Below are positions 29,706 to 40,983 of a stretch of 64,000 nucleotides of DNA, piece by piece. This DNA comes from Stropharia rugosoannulata (Eukaryota > Basidiomycota > Agaricomycetes > Agaricales > Strophariaceae). The position numbers and the translations under genes are program-made. The notes below the pieces were generated by a model. It was given only the letters and a program-made list of their open reading frames with translations. It was not told the origin of the DNA and ran no database searches. The stretch covers positions 1,240,001-1,304,000 of the forward strand of contig JANCIK010000007.1 in NCBI GenBank assembly GCA_028532985.1, in the 5' to 3' direction. Each line of letters starts with the position of its first letter. Position 1 is the first letter of the stretch.

Positions 29706-30918
29706 TGAGAGGTCTACTGCGTAGCTAGACTCGAAATCGCGAAACACAACACACACACACACCCAGCGGAGCGAGATCCTATCCCTTAGATCGAGCGAAC
29801 GCCCTCAACTAAATGGTAGTATAATCTATGCTCTGCTCTGGTTCCCGTTCTGGGCGTGCGATGCGCGCACCTCGTGTCCTCTAGTCTTTGTAATAGCAAG
29901 TAGTGCCTGCAAGTTCGTTTGTAAGGAGGGGTTTAATTCTAGTAAATCTCGGATAGAGCCCGGTTGCTAGCGGCGTGCGCCAAGCAAAATGATAAATGAA
30001 ATAAGTTGTTTTAGCGAACGGCTTCGCTGCGCGCACTTCCGGGTCCGGTGACCGCGTACGATGCGCGGACTCTCCAAAGTCCAATAATCCAAGACTCTCC
30101 AAAGTCTTTCACCCGGCGGTGCAGTCTCACAGTCTAAACACTACAGTGCGAGTTTCCGTACACGGTTGTACTGACTCCTCACTGAGCTCTCCAAATGACC
30201 CGGTGGTCAGAAGCTATCCAAAACTCCTATGATTCACAAACACTTCACAGTTAAAACCCTAACAAAAGCTAAACACAGCCCACTGACGGCCTGGGACAGA
30301 ACCCAGCACACAGATCTAGTGGGTAGACAATTGCTTAGATTACTATAGACAAGAATACAGGTTTATATGCGATGCGCGCATGTGTACTAATAATCAGGTA
30401 AAGTAAATACTAGCAACGCGCGGCCAAAGGTCCGCGCACCGCATCTGGGCTCCCCTTCTAATGTCCTGGTCCCTTGGCATTCGCTGCGCGCATATCGTTT
30501 ACTCCCTCGGGCTTTTGCGCGTCTTTTGATGCGCGCCGCCACGGTCACATGATGTGTGGACTTAGACAAATTCTGCCTTTGCGATGCGCGCATATGAGAT
30601 GCGCGCACAGCCCTTCACACCGCCTTTGGTAACCGCTCAGCTGTACTCACACCGCACTTCGCTGGTGCTTAACCGTTCTACGCACACTTGATCGCTCGCA
30701 CGGATGGCCAAACTATGCACTTTAGACTGTGCAGCTCGCTGACCAATCCCTCTCGCGATACGGTGCGCGCAGGCGCTTATAGACATGATGCTCGCGCGCT
30801 GATAGCTACAGACTACGAGTCAGGCTCCACTCTAGTCCCTCTGTGTTTCCTGCGCGCAGCTATCCCATTAATGGAACTTCGGACTGTTTACACCCGTAGC
30901 CAAAAAGCAGCCCTGTCA
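29706..30918 (-). repeat. Outer element 5' LTR (1213 bp)
   Basis: Apparently identical copy of 8719-9931, followed on the right by the GCGG target duplication (30919-30922). Confidence 0.95.
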
Positions 30919-31815
30919 GCGGGTAGACACCTTATCTGTCCCATAAGTCCCTCCCATGGGATCAGTATTGCTCAAATTTATACATTGAATATCTTGGAGC
31001 CATACAGAGACTGAATATGTAACTCAAAGGAGCATTCATGTCCGTTTTGCATGAAGAATCGGGCAGCAAGCAGGCCCATGCGGGTTTTGCCGGATGAATT
31101 CCCACACTGTATTCCGAACTTGTACGTCGCTCGATCAAGAAGTTATAGTTCTCATAACCATCTGAGGTGCTCTCTGGTGACTGGAAGTTGGAGTAAATAT
31201 CACAAATACCTATGTGTATAAGTATATAGGACTTAGGGGTACACTAAGTGCCTGTTTGCTTAGTTCAAAAGCGGTATATTTAAGTTCATGGCACACTATA
31301 TACCAGACTCGATACATTCAGAATATCATTTATATTAAAATCAGGCTGTTGAAGCCGTATTTTGTAGGAAAAAAACTGTTGAAGTTAGGGGTTAATAGAG
31401 AAAGAACAGACGAGGGACATGAACTTTCGCAGTTGAAGGCAAACAATAAAGCATTATCAAAGCATAAGACTGTTGAAGTCAAGTTGGAGAAATATTGAGC
31501 AATGTCTTACACGCTCACTCTCCGTCAGACTGAGGTTGCTCCAGTTCGCCGAGCTTAAACCAATCACAGAACTTGTTACACTTGTGAGTCTTCAAGAAGG
31601 ATATTGATCATCAAGGTATCCGAGGTCCGTTGTCAACGCCGAGAGCAAAACAATGAGCGGCAAGTGCCGCCGAGGTGTATTTGTCACGGCATCCGAAGCT
31701 TGACAGTCTCGGTTTCCATACCCATGCACAGCAAAGCAAAATAAACCCACGCGTGCGCGTGAGCCATGCTGATAAACGTTGAAACTGTTGCCGTGTACTT
31801 TATCATAACCGTACC
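30919..31815. promoter_or_regulatory. Intergenic region upstream of F-box copy 2
   Basis: No gene recognised. Short ORFs such as 31214-31498 lack any motif. The last 200 bp contain blocks shared in inverted order with 8280-8390 (the AAGCTTGACAGTCTC string and the GTATCCGAGGTCCG string), which shows that the F-box promoters are duplicated. Before the retroelement arrived, the two F-box starts were about 1.4 kb apart. Confidence 0.55.
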
Positions 31816-33477
31816 ATGCTCAGCCCTTCAAATCTCAGTAAAGCAAGCAAGAGCGCGCAAATTCAAGAAATTGATGCAGCTATCAGGACCCAACGATGTG
31901 AAAACGATATCCGAACACTCAAAGCTTGAAGGAATGAACTTGCGTCCACAACAGCTTGTCTCCCTCCCGAGATCATTACCGATATCCTCATATACGCCAG
32001 AGTGCTGTGGCCTGAATGCTGTTCAAGGACCCGAATCTCGGAACTGCCGCGCTGTATGCACTGGATTGCAATTACCCATGTCAGCACCCAATGGCGAAAC
32101 ATAGCTCTCAGCGCCGTTGAATTATGGACGGACCCACCATTCTCGAATGCCCCATGGGCTGAGGAAATGCTTAAACGGTCGAATCTACAGTTATCCGTGA
32201 TACACTTTGACTTCCGTTGTCACAAAATGGCACTGTTGACGCAGGCTCTGCTTCACCGCGACCGCATTCGCAAGTTCTCTTTTACGGGCCTAATAGAAGG
32301 AAAACATAAGTGGAATGATCTTCCAAATAACTTACCAGGGCTGGAAGAACTACACGTCTCCGAGTCACCAAGTCCTGGAAGTCTTAGGACTCCGATGCCT
32401 GTTACAGTTCCATCGTCACTCTTATCTGAGTCTGGACGACTTCGTAAAATTGGCATCAATGGCTGTGAAATACTGTGGCCTCCCCAAATCTCACGTTCAG
32501 TCACACACCTTATCCTATATGGTACAACCATCTCTGCGACATTTCCTCATTTCATTGATTCCTTGAAAAGACTGACAGAACTGCAATGCCTCTGGCTAAT
32601 CATTACTATCCCCCCAACCGCCGGATTTCTATATCGTCCACTGGAGCCCACACTGCTAGGAAGGCTCAGAGAGCTCCATATCGAATCACTGGCTGAAGAG
32701 TGCAGATCTTTCTTCCATCACATCACTTTCCCCTCCAATGCTTCTGTCAAAATCATAGTCGATGACTCACAAGTTCCTGAAGACCTTCCACTGATACTAT
32801 CGGACATGCTCCCCTTTGTTGCGCGACCCTATGCAGATAACCTACCTCACATAAACCCTGCTTCTATGATTATAGATGATTACCGCTCCTATGTGCTCAC
32901 GCTTCAATTATACCATGCAGACAATGCGCAGCCAGATCACCTAGATGCTATGCTTGACTTGGCTATTTGCATAACCCCAAAAGCAGACCGCAGCAACTGC
33001 ATTAACATCATCACTACACTGTTCAACTGTGGTCTTCCTTTGGATGACATCAAACATGTCAAGCTTGTTCGTGGAGGTCAAGGTTGCTTCACTCCGGCTC
33101 TATTCGCTCAAACAGTAGGGAAAATAGCCAGCGTGTCAAGTTTGGAGATGGAGTATCCGATGGCTTCGTTTATAGCGGTCAAGGCTTTACAGCTTGAGCT
33201 TTTCCCGAACTTGTCATCTCTACAGCTTTCAGATATGCACTTCGCCAGTCCGTTGTCTTCGCAGGATCCATCCATCCCCGAAGAAAAGAGGGTATCAGTC
33301 GAAGAATTCATAGATATTCTCACTCGCCGTTTTCACTTTGGTGTACCGATCACGCGATTGGGTTTGAGGGAATGCTGGCATCTTGATGAAGAACATCTTC
33401 ACAGACTTAGGCAAGTTGTGGCAAGTGTCGAAGGTAAATCGTGGAATATTGAAACAGGGGGTTGGCTTGATCTATAA
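31816..33477 (+). pseudogene. F-box protein gene, copy 2, open except for one premature TGA
   Basis: From ATG 31816 a single frame of 554 codons runs to TAA 33475-33477, broken only by TGA at 31927-31929 (codon 38). The paralogue at 5719-8183 has CGA (Arg) at that place, so the stop is a one-base C-to-T change. The text around it (RNELAS ... CLPPEIITDILIYARV ... HWIAITHVSTQW) is the typical basidiomycete F-box N-terminus, and the rest is a leucine-rich substrate-recognition region (LKRLTELQCLWL, KALQLELFPNLSSLQL). The next in-frame ATG downstream lies inside the F-box region, so re-initiation would lose most of the motif. Such proteins recruit targets to SCF ubiquitin ligases. Readthrough or editing is possible but unproven. 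Confidence 0.8.
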
Positions 33478-34545
33478 GAGAGAAAACAACGATGAAGATC
33501 AGTACGTGTTTTGAGTCATTCACTTTCTGCACAAGTAATGTCATCAAAGTCAAGTATCTCAGGCTGTAAAGAGCTGGCAAAAGTAGCAATAAAGCATTGG
33601 ATGAACGTATAGCTATTGGCGTACAACAAGATAACGCAAGTACACGCTGCCCTGAGATCTCTATAGGCTTATGAGCTATTGATTGAAGACCGTAATGCGC
33701 AGTGGTTGTGACTACTAGGGTTATTAAATATTCTGATCTTAGCGCTCCAATGCATTATATTCTGGAACCGAGGCTTTTCAAAACCGGAATAAGGTGACCG
33801 TGATGTTCGGCAGGAGACAGGATAAGTCAAATGGGATTGACATCATGGGGGCGACTCGGAACTCGTTTTTTGCTTATTTTTCTGAGTCTAAAGTTTCTAG
33901 ATTTCTTCCAAGTGCTGGTGGCGTAGATCTGCTTGGGTTTTGGCGTCCCTTTGATGACTGCATAATATCGAGCGAAACGAGATGCACTACTCGCACTGGG
34001 GATAGTGTGTGAATATCTAGCGTCAGCGGCGTGCTTACTGAGCATTGACACCACGGGCAGCTGACGGCGTATAACTTGTTACTTGACTTAGACCACATCA
34101 CTGGCAAAATCCGTTGACGCTGCCAACGGACAGCAACCAACTATATTAATGACATAAGGTGGCCGCCTGATCTACTGCGCATGCTGGTGGAACTGGCAGC
34201 TAAGAGCTTCCCCCAAAATTCGAGCCCAAACTGAGGACTTGCCGATCTACTTAGTACTACTGCTTGGGACCCAGTCCAGGAGACAGCTCTGGGCGCGAAT
34301 ACTTTCTTCATGGACTATCGACGTTGTTGTCAACCTTGAATGCCACGACCTTTATCTATTTCAGTCTTCCGTTGCTTTCCGGCTACTAATAGATGTCAGT
34401 TATGCTTGCGATCATCCCTCACCACCGCCTTAATGGGGCCCGGCGAGTCAGTTATCTTCATGCCAGCTCTTCCTGCGTCTATTAACGGCTTTCGGAGCGG
34501 CCAGTTTGCACACCCTATAAGCCCGCAGGCCATTGTTCTCTGCCC
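33478..34545. other. Intergenic, no recognisable gene
   Basis: Short ORFs on both strands (33794-34012, 33827-34054, 33874-34140, 34239-34433) show no motif. A TATA-like CCTATAAG near 34514 lies about 30 bp before the CorA-like start. Confidence 0.5.
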
Positions 34546-36724
34546 ATGACCATGACCATGACGCTATCCAACCCTCTTCAGCTTCCTGAAAGCACCCGAG
34601 ATATCCTCCCTAGAATTCCTCTGAGCTCCTACCGGCATGCAGGACCCTCGGGGCCATGGCCATGGATGGATATGGTCGAGGAAGATCGCTCTCTCTCTAA
34701 CGGATCAACCACTCAAGAGGCACACGCCGACCTTGACTATCGACCCAAGTCATGGAGGACATACCCTACTAACCTCTTCCCGAACTGGGACAGCGTTCGC
34801 GTTCGGCGGAGCAGAATGGCGAGCGTCATCAACCGCCCAGGGGAGTCAGACTCGGCCTGTATCGTGTACTACGTGAAGGTAGGCCAGGACGGGCGGTTTT
34901 CCAAGGACTCGGAGCATTACACTGTGGCATATAGCCACCCCGACGGGTTTCTGGACCATGTTCAGGTGAGTGGGCATTGGTAGCAGACGTAAGGTGCAAT
35001 TTTATGATCATGACTGCAGAAATGCGATAGGGCTTCCAGCCGTGTCAATTTACTATTTGTGGAGAATCTGTCTGGACCCGTGCTGCAGATGCTGGGGACC
35101 GTGTAAGTCGCCACTAACAGCCAATGAAGCGACGCTCCCGATTTAATAGATGCACTTGCTAGGTATAACATCGAGCCATTTTTCTTTTCGTCCTCCATCA
35201 ACTGGATACCATCCCGCTATCAAGAGAATCCGCAGCCGAATGAAGGAGACCGTGAGTTTACATTCGCATACATAGATGCATTTTTGCATTCTCATCACTT
35301 AGCGCCCATAGACATTACAATTACCCTTAACTTTATCAAGGCTGTGCACCACCCCACATCAACACATGAATCCTCGGGGATCTCTGGAGACCAAACCAAT
35401 GTACAATACTTTTCTGAGACAGGAGCAGCCAGTGTCGATACGCAGGGCCCGCTTTTCTTGTTCAGTAAGTTGCTGGTTCTTCCAGTACTAACACTATTTT
35501 TTTCAACTTTTCCCCCGCATATATAGACGACAGAGTTATCCTCCTTGACCTTCTTGCCATACATATGGTCCGCCGGAAGAATGGGAGCACGATCATCTCG
35601 TATCACCCCCCAAGGGAGTGGAAGAGTACTAGTGCTTTGTACCTGCGGACCCTTGTCAGACATGCAGGGGAGAGCATATACTGGCAGTCCCTCTTCGAAC
35701 ATTCTGAAGATCCAACCCTGGTTCTTCTCTGTATACTGTGGTATGCACTATATGCATGGGACGAGGCGCTGGAAAAGCTGTACGAGCACATTTGCTGGTT
35801 AGTAAGTATGATAGTCATGCCTTAAAACATTCCCAAGGTGACTAACAGAATATATGCGCATAGGAATCTCGCGTTCTGAAAACCAATGATACAAATGACG
35901 TATACCTCAGAACGACGCGCGAGCTGTACATCATACGTGCATCGCTCCTCCATTATACATCACTACTACAGACATATAAGAAGACTGTTATGTTCGTTCA
36001 GTCGACGCCAAACCCCGCACTGACCGGTGATGTTGCCGCGAAGGCTAACCGGCTTATGGCCAAAGAATGCGACACGCTCATCGCAGAAATAGATCGTTTG
36101 GAAATGTTCCGCGCCACACAGGACATGAGGCTCAAGAACGTGATGGACTTGGTGAGTCCATTTTTAGAGTTCTCAGCGCCATTAAGGTTGAGAGTTCGGG
36201 ATAGGCGTACGCTTCTGTTAATATCGCAGACAGTCGTTATACACGATCTCTCTCAGAGGCAGCGCTCCGAGATTCGACAGGTATGCAGCAGAGCGGGGCC
36301 CCAAACTGCCACAGGAGCATCAACTTACTGGAATTTCCTTGATATCTTTAGTCATGAAACAGATTTCGTACATGACTATGATATTCCTACCAGCTTCACT
36401 TGCTACGGTAAGTTTGCAGACGCAAGTTTATCGATTTGCCCTTTTCGCTTATGGCCGATCTTTCAGGGTGTATTTGGCATGAACATAACCAGGTTGGAGG
36501 ACGGGACACATGCGACCGTGTTAGAGTACTTGGCCGTGACGCTTCTGCTGACTGTCTTTACCGTCTGGATCATGGTGGCGATCCATCGTCAGCAATATCA
36601 AAAAGACAAATCGGATTCTTCGTTATGGCATGCTTTACAATGGCCTGTGCTCTGGGTCAAGACGGAACATCATAGGAGTAAGAGCGAGGCTGTGGGGGCT
36701 TTACATGGAGCTGGACTGGTGTGA
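34546..36724 (+). CDS. CorA-like Mg2+ transporter family protein (565 aa)
   Basis: Nine exons: 34546-34965, 35020-35102, 35163-35251, 35312-35464, 35527-35801, 35864-36151, 36205-36280, 36352-36407 and 36467-36724 (1698 nt, 565 residues), with all phases consistent. The large soluble N-terminal part contains PFFFSSSINWIPSRYQ. It is followed by the helix and loop typical of this fungal family (NVMDLAYASVNIADSR, SEAALRDSTVMKQISYM). The first membrane segment (TMIFLPASLATGVF) ends in the signature GMNI, and a second segment (YLAVTLLLTVFTVWIMV) follows with a short basic tail. GMN-type loops form the Mg2+ selectivity site of CorA channels. The Agaricomycete CorA-like paralogues are poorly studied, so transport activity is inferred. 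The 3' coding end overlaps the Bin3-type gene by 24 bp. Confidence 0.9.
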
Positions 36725-37800
36725 CGCCACTAGCCCTTTAATGTATAAATCTAGAGGTCTACTAAATCCTGCTATAATATTAGATATAGTAATTTCTGCT
36801 GTATACGCATAATCTTACCTCCGTCGCCAACAAAGCCATAATGTTGTACATGTTCAAATCCCATAGCAGTCAGTATTGATTCGAAATCTGCCGGGCGGAG
36901 AGTGAGGTTTCTGCCGTTTTCCTTCAGTTTCTATGGTAAATGAACGGTTTGAGTGGGCCGCTCACGGAATATTTAGCGATCATAGGATGAAATGAACATA
37001 CATCACTCATCCGCTTCGCTTTGGCATACGATTCCCAAGGCTGAGGCTCCAATACAAATTTGCCACCTGGCCGTAGTACATCGTACACCTTCTGGAAGAA
37101 ATGCTTCAATCCTTCGTCACCATTGTTGAGATGTATCCATTTTGATACAGAGAACCTTGTCCACAGTCAGTCGAATACCCATGATTGTCACTTGGTGAAT
37201 ATGTACCCGATTACCACATCATACCCTTCTTCATCTTCTGGTATGGACGCCGTTGTCCAGTCGGCTGTACGGAAGGAGATATTGTGGGGGAATGCGTCCT
37301 TTCCCCGGTTTTCGGACGGTGGTATGGGGAGAGAGCCGAGCTCATGCTCGCATGAGGCAGGGAAGTACGACGCAAGGCCCGATCCTGGTAGGTCCTGGAC
37401 GTTCCTGGGTTGCGTGGGGGCCTGTGCAGACCACACTGCGATGCGCCGCCGCCATGCAGCCTGGATGAGTGTCGCGTCGATATCGACACCGACAACGAAG
37501 CACGCCCCGCGAGTTTGCGCTGGGAAGCGCGTAAGTTCCTTATTCTCATTCTGTGCCAGAGATGATGCACACACCTATCTCGCAGGTCACCCAGCCTTCA
37601 TTGCATCCTACATCGAGTACGCGCGCGCCGTGGAAGAGCTCGCTGGGCAGTGCGGCGAGCCGGGTGTCAGAGAGAAATGGGCGTTTGGTGTAGTATCTGT
37701 GTGGTATGGTTAGATAGCTACTTGGTCGTCTGGTTGATGTTGCTTACCCATGGTAGTTGCCATGAGCTGGGATCGTCGTCGGCGTTGAAGAAACAGACAT
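36701..37800 (-). CDS. Bin3/MePCE-type SAM-dependent RNA methyltransferase (274 aa)
   Basis: Six exons: 37800-37748, 37696-37575, 37519-37207, 37155-37002, 36930-36819 and 36771-36701 (825 nt, 274 residues). It starts [18 protein letters not shown] and shows the family hallmark GNYHGYYTKR, SAM motif I ([10 protein letters not shown]), the acidic post-I motif (VVGVDID), FRTADW, and the Bin3 domain core ([29 protein letters not shown], ending [11 protein letters not shown]). Bin3/BCDIN3 enzymes methylate the gamma-phosphate of small RNAs such as 7SK or U6, or the 5' phosphate of RNAs. Which substrate applies here cannot be told. It is convergent with the CorA-like gene and their stop-codon ends overlap. 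Confidence 0.9.
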
Positions 37801-38180
37801 TGTGTTCGCGTGCCGTTTATGCCGCCGCCAGTCTTGCTGATGCCGTTCGGCATCAGCCGCTTTGTCTTCCTTGTCTCTTCAACAACTCGAGTCTTCAACA
37901 AGTTCTGATGCTGTTTCTCACAAGCATTACATACAAGGCTACTGCTAAAAGCGTATAATAATTGGTGCTATAAAATGATATTCTTACTCCTTTTATTTAA
38001 TGGCACAAACATTTCTTTCAAATTATAAGTACACGTCTTCAAATGACTTCAACATTGGCTGGTACTATGCAGACTTGGTGTACCAGTCATGTTCAAATCT
38101 CTGTCATCAGTCTCCAAATGAGGTAGACCTCCCTCTATATTGATGAACGCTCCTGGAGTTCCTTTGAATGTCTTGCGATA
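37801..38180. other. Intergenic, no gene seen
   Basis: AT-rich stretch between the divergent start of the Bin3-type gene and the stop of the first DUF6534-type gene. Nothing further recognised. Confidence 0.5.
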
Positions 38181-39674
38181 CTAATTAATATTCAAGCTGT
38201 CTTGAGGTTGAAAACTTCGTACCTCGGCAGAAGACATAGGTATCTCATCCGTCCAGACTTGCTGTACCACTGTCCTCCCAATATGAATCTCTCTCACCCT
38301 GCTTTCCTGGGCTTTTTTAGAGAACGAGTTCTTCAATGAAGAATTAAACCGGCTGTTTGCGGTATCAGATATGGGAGGAGGCCCCCCAATAGCGTTGGGC
38401 CGGTTATTGAATGTGGCAAGGATGGTGATGGAGTACATCTTTGTGAGTATCGTTGATGGAATGACAAAAAAGACGCTCGTCTGTATCTGTGTCCGGAATC
38501 CGACAAAGAGAACTGTGCAAATGACAGATGAAGCGGCTGGTAGAATGCAGATAAGTCAGCGTTTAATTTGTAGGCAACGCTACTTAACGTTTTAACGTTC
38601 GCCATGCTGTTGTATACACACCTGTTATTATTCCTGTTTCAATGGTCAGATGAATGACCCTTGTAATCAAAAAGTTCGTCTTGCGAAATCCTTTCGGTGC
38701 TTTTGATAGCTGCCACACAACGTCAGAATAGGTAAGTGCAGTCTCAAAAACAAATCTCACATAGAACGTTGTGCATAAAGCAATGAGTACGTCGCATGAA
38801 GCCCCAAACCCGTTCCACAGCTAAAAAAGATCATAAAATGGTTAGTCGCATTCCGCTTTTCTCGTAGATAAGTTACCTACCCCACAGCTCAGAAATAGGG
38901 AGGAAGTGGAAGAGGCACTTATGATTTCGGCGAAATTTTTAGAGAGGAATAACTCCACTCCAAATAATAGGGAAGATACCACACTACCCAAAGCTAGCTG
39001 ATAAATTTTGAGGTGACTGTTCGACAGACTATTTAGATAATGGTCACTTACAAGTCCAACCAGAATACCCGCTGTTTTTGATCTTGAGATTAGCATGATA
39101 CGATGTGCAAATATTGAGTGACATATCAGTCCGACTAGAACCATCGTGTTAGAAGTAGAAACTCAAGGAATGAGAAATAGGGCCTACTAATTCCACCTAG
39201 GATAGGAATTGATAAGGGAAGCATTTGAAGATTACCGGTACTGAGTATATTTCCAAACCCTACGACGAATATTTGGTAGGTATCATGGGTCACCAAAATT
39301 ATCTCGACGGTTTCGAGGAGTAGGACCAGGTAAACGACAAGCTTTCTCATTATTGGATCACTTGGAAAGCTTAAGTAGTAGTTGTCTTTGCAAAATTTTC
39401 TATTGTCAGCGATACCGAAACCACGCTTTATTAGTAACACTTACACGTCTGGACACATAGAATTCCGTGCAATCCCCATGCTAGGAGAGGTGTTAGTTGC
39501 TAAATTTTTGTCAGAGAATTCCGGCTTGAGGTGAGGGGAGTACAGACAAAGACGGTCAGCCTATCATAAAAAAGAATCATTCATGAATGTATGTATGCGT
39601 TATAGAAAGTGACCTTACGTGTTACGGATAATGACAGCTTGTTCTTTCGGAGGTAGGCTAATGAGGGGATCCAT
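38181..39674 (-). CDS. DUF6534-type seven-helix membrane protein, array gene 1
   Basis: Start ATG 39674 (MDPLISLPPKEQAV, short first exon to 39619), stop at 38181. Exon pieces in order: WGLHGILCVQTC; YYLSFPSDPIMRKLVVYLVLLLETVEI followed by TLPLSIPILGG-like text; an ICHSIFAHRIMLIS helix; LWNGFGASCDVLIAL; GFRKTNFLITRVIHLTIETG; and VIPSTILTKMYSITILATFNNR with a polar cytoplasmic tail. This is the pattern of Agaricomycete proteins with about seven membrane helices and a C-terminal DUF6534 domain, whose last helix carries the LYSNSLLATLN-like motif. Function is unknown for the whole family. Exact exon ends were not all resolved. It is the first of four tandem copies. Confidence 0.8.
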
Positions 39675-40983
39675 AGTACACGCGATACTCTCGTCCTAGC
39701 AGATAAAGTTATCGGTACGTTTTGGGGGCATATTAAACCACAGTGATCAAGAAAGATTGCTTATAATACTGGCTCTGCATCGCCCCAGTAACTATCATGA
39801 TCGTCAAAACTACTGTTATCTGCAACTACTTGGGATGAGAGTCCCACCATCACGCACTAGAACTGCTCGGATCACTGAGAATGGTCCACAAACCGTCAAG
39901 GTGAATGTATGGAGACGTTTGATTGCCCCACCTGGGTACCACCTGCCACAGCAATGAAAAGAAATAAGTCCATAATTAGCCCTCCCCAGTGGACAGTGAG
40001 AATCACCTCCGTGTTGGGCGGCCTGTCGCAGTCGAAGACGCTGTGCTCGCACTCGTAATAATTCCTATGAAAGGTTAAACCATAATCCATACCATATCAA
40101 CAAAACATCTCCTTCGAATCAATTATTTCAACTCGGCGAGGCACGGACCAAGATTCAAGGGCAAATTGCCTTCACCATATCTGATATTGATGGGTGTAGT
40201 ACTAAGCGCTCTCTGCTCGGCCGCCGCCTCCAGTGCTGAAGTAGTATGACCAGTGATATGCTGTTGTCATGTCATACGGTAACGAGCAAGACCATGAGGT
40301 GGGTGCCTATTTCTTTACACCCGTATTTTCACTATTAATCCTGTAAAACCAGTGTGGTTGCGTGGATGCAGTGATGGGATCGTTTCTCATGTCAATTCAA
40401 CAGGAAAGAAACGTTATGTTGCATGCATCATTTCATCCAATATTTATCATTTAAGCCCTTCTTAGGTAATCTAACTGAATATGTCTGTAAACCTTCTCCT
40501 TGGGCTCCGAGGCGCCTGCGATGATATCAAGCAGATTGTGATTAAAATACATGCCAATGTGATTATTGTGTGTCATTGTAACGTTATTCTTGGGATTTAC
40601 CTTCTCCCACGCGCAAATCTATATATACTACCACGTAAGACCTACTGCCCTAATAATTGACAGACTTTCTCTATGCAAGGCCCACTTAGTATGACCAAAA
40701 GCTTTTGGATTTGGGACAGCCTTTTGAGTTTAACGTACATTTGCCGACGCATGAGAAAGTAACTACTAAGCGTCGTGTGGGTGCCTTTGTAGGCCGTCAC
40801 TTGAAGCACATGCGATAATTAAATACAAACAACCAAGAGTTGTAAGTACTATGATTACTGTTCAAAATTTCTGTTCACTTCAGGTAGCTCCCTAATGCAA
40901 GGTATATGGAACGGAGACGGCTGCTTGAATATCATCTAATAAACCTAACGTCAACTCAGTGTTCCTTTGAGAAACAAAGATGT
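39675..40983. other. Intergenic, no recognisable gene
   Basis: About 1.3 kb. Overlapping short ORFs at 39757-40090 on both strands lack motifs. No repeat termini found. Confidence 0.5.

Larger units (their letters stand above)
8719..30918 (-). mobile_element. Outer giant LTR retrotransposon (Ty3/gypsy-type), minus strand, with antisense genes
   Basis: Bounded by two 1213-bp direct repeats with TG...CA ends and flanked by GCGG (8715-8718 and 30919-30922). The minus orientation is set by gag, protease and pol, by a TGG-starting primer-binding site next to the right LTR, and by a purine tract next to the left LTR. Order in element sense: 5' LTR, primer site, gag, ORF2, protease, pol (RT, RNase H, integrase), a block of four genes on the opposite strand, polypurine tract, 3' LTR. 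Total span is 22,200 bp. Without the nested 6.2-kb chromovirus and the 136-bp insert it would be about 15,858 bp. The apparently identical LTRs indicate a recent insertion. This copy is disabled in gag and probably in protease. Confidence 0.93.

Noticed and set aside
8714..30923. A 5-bp target duplication AGCGG for the outer element
   Set aside because: The needed A on the right side is the last base of the LTR (both LTRs end TGTCA), so the independent duplication is 4 bp (GCGG).
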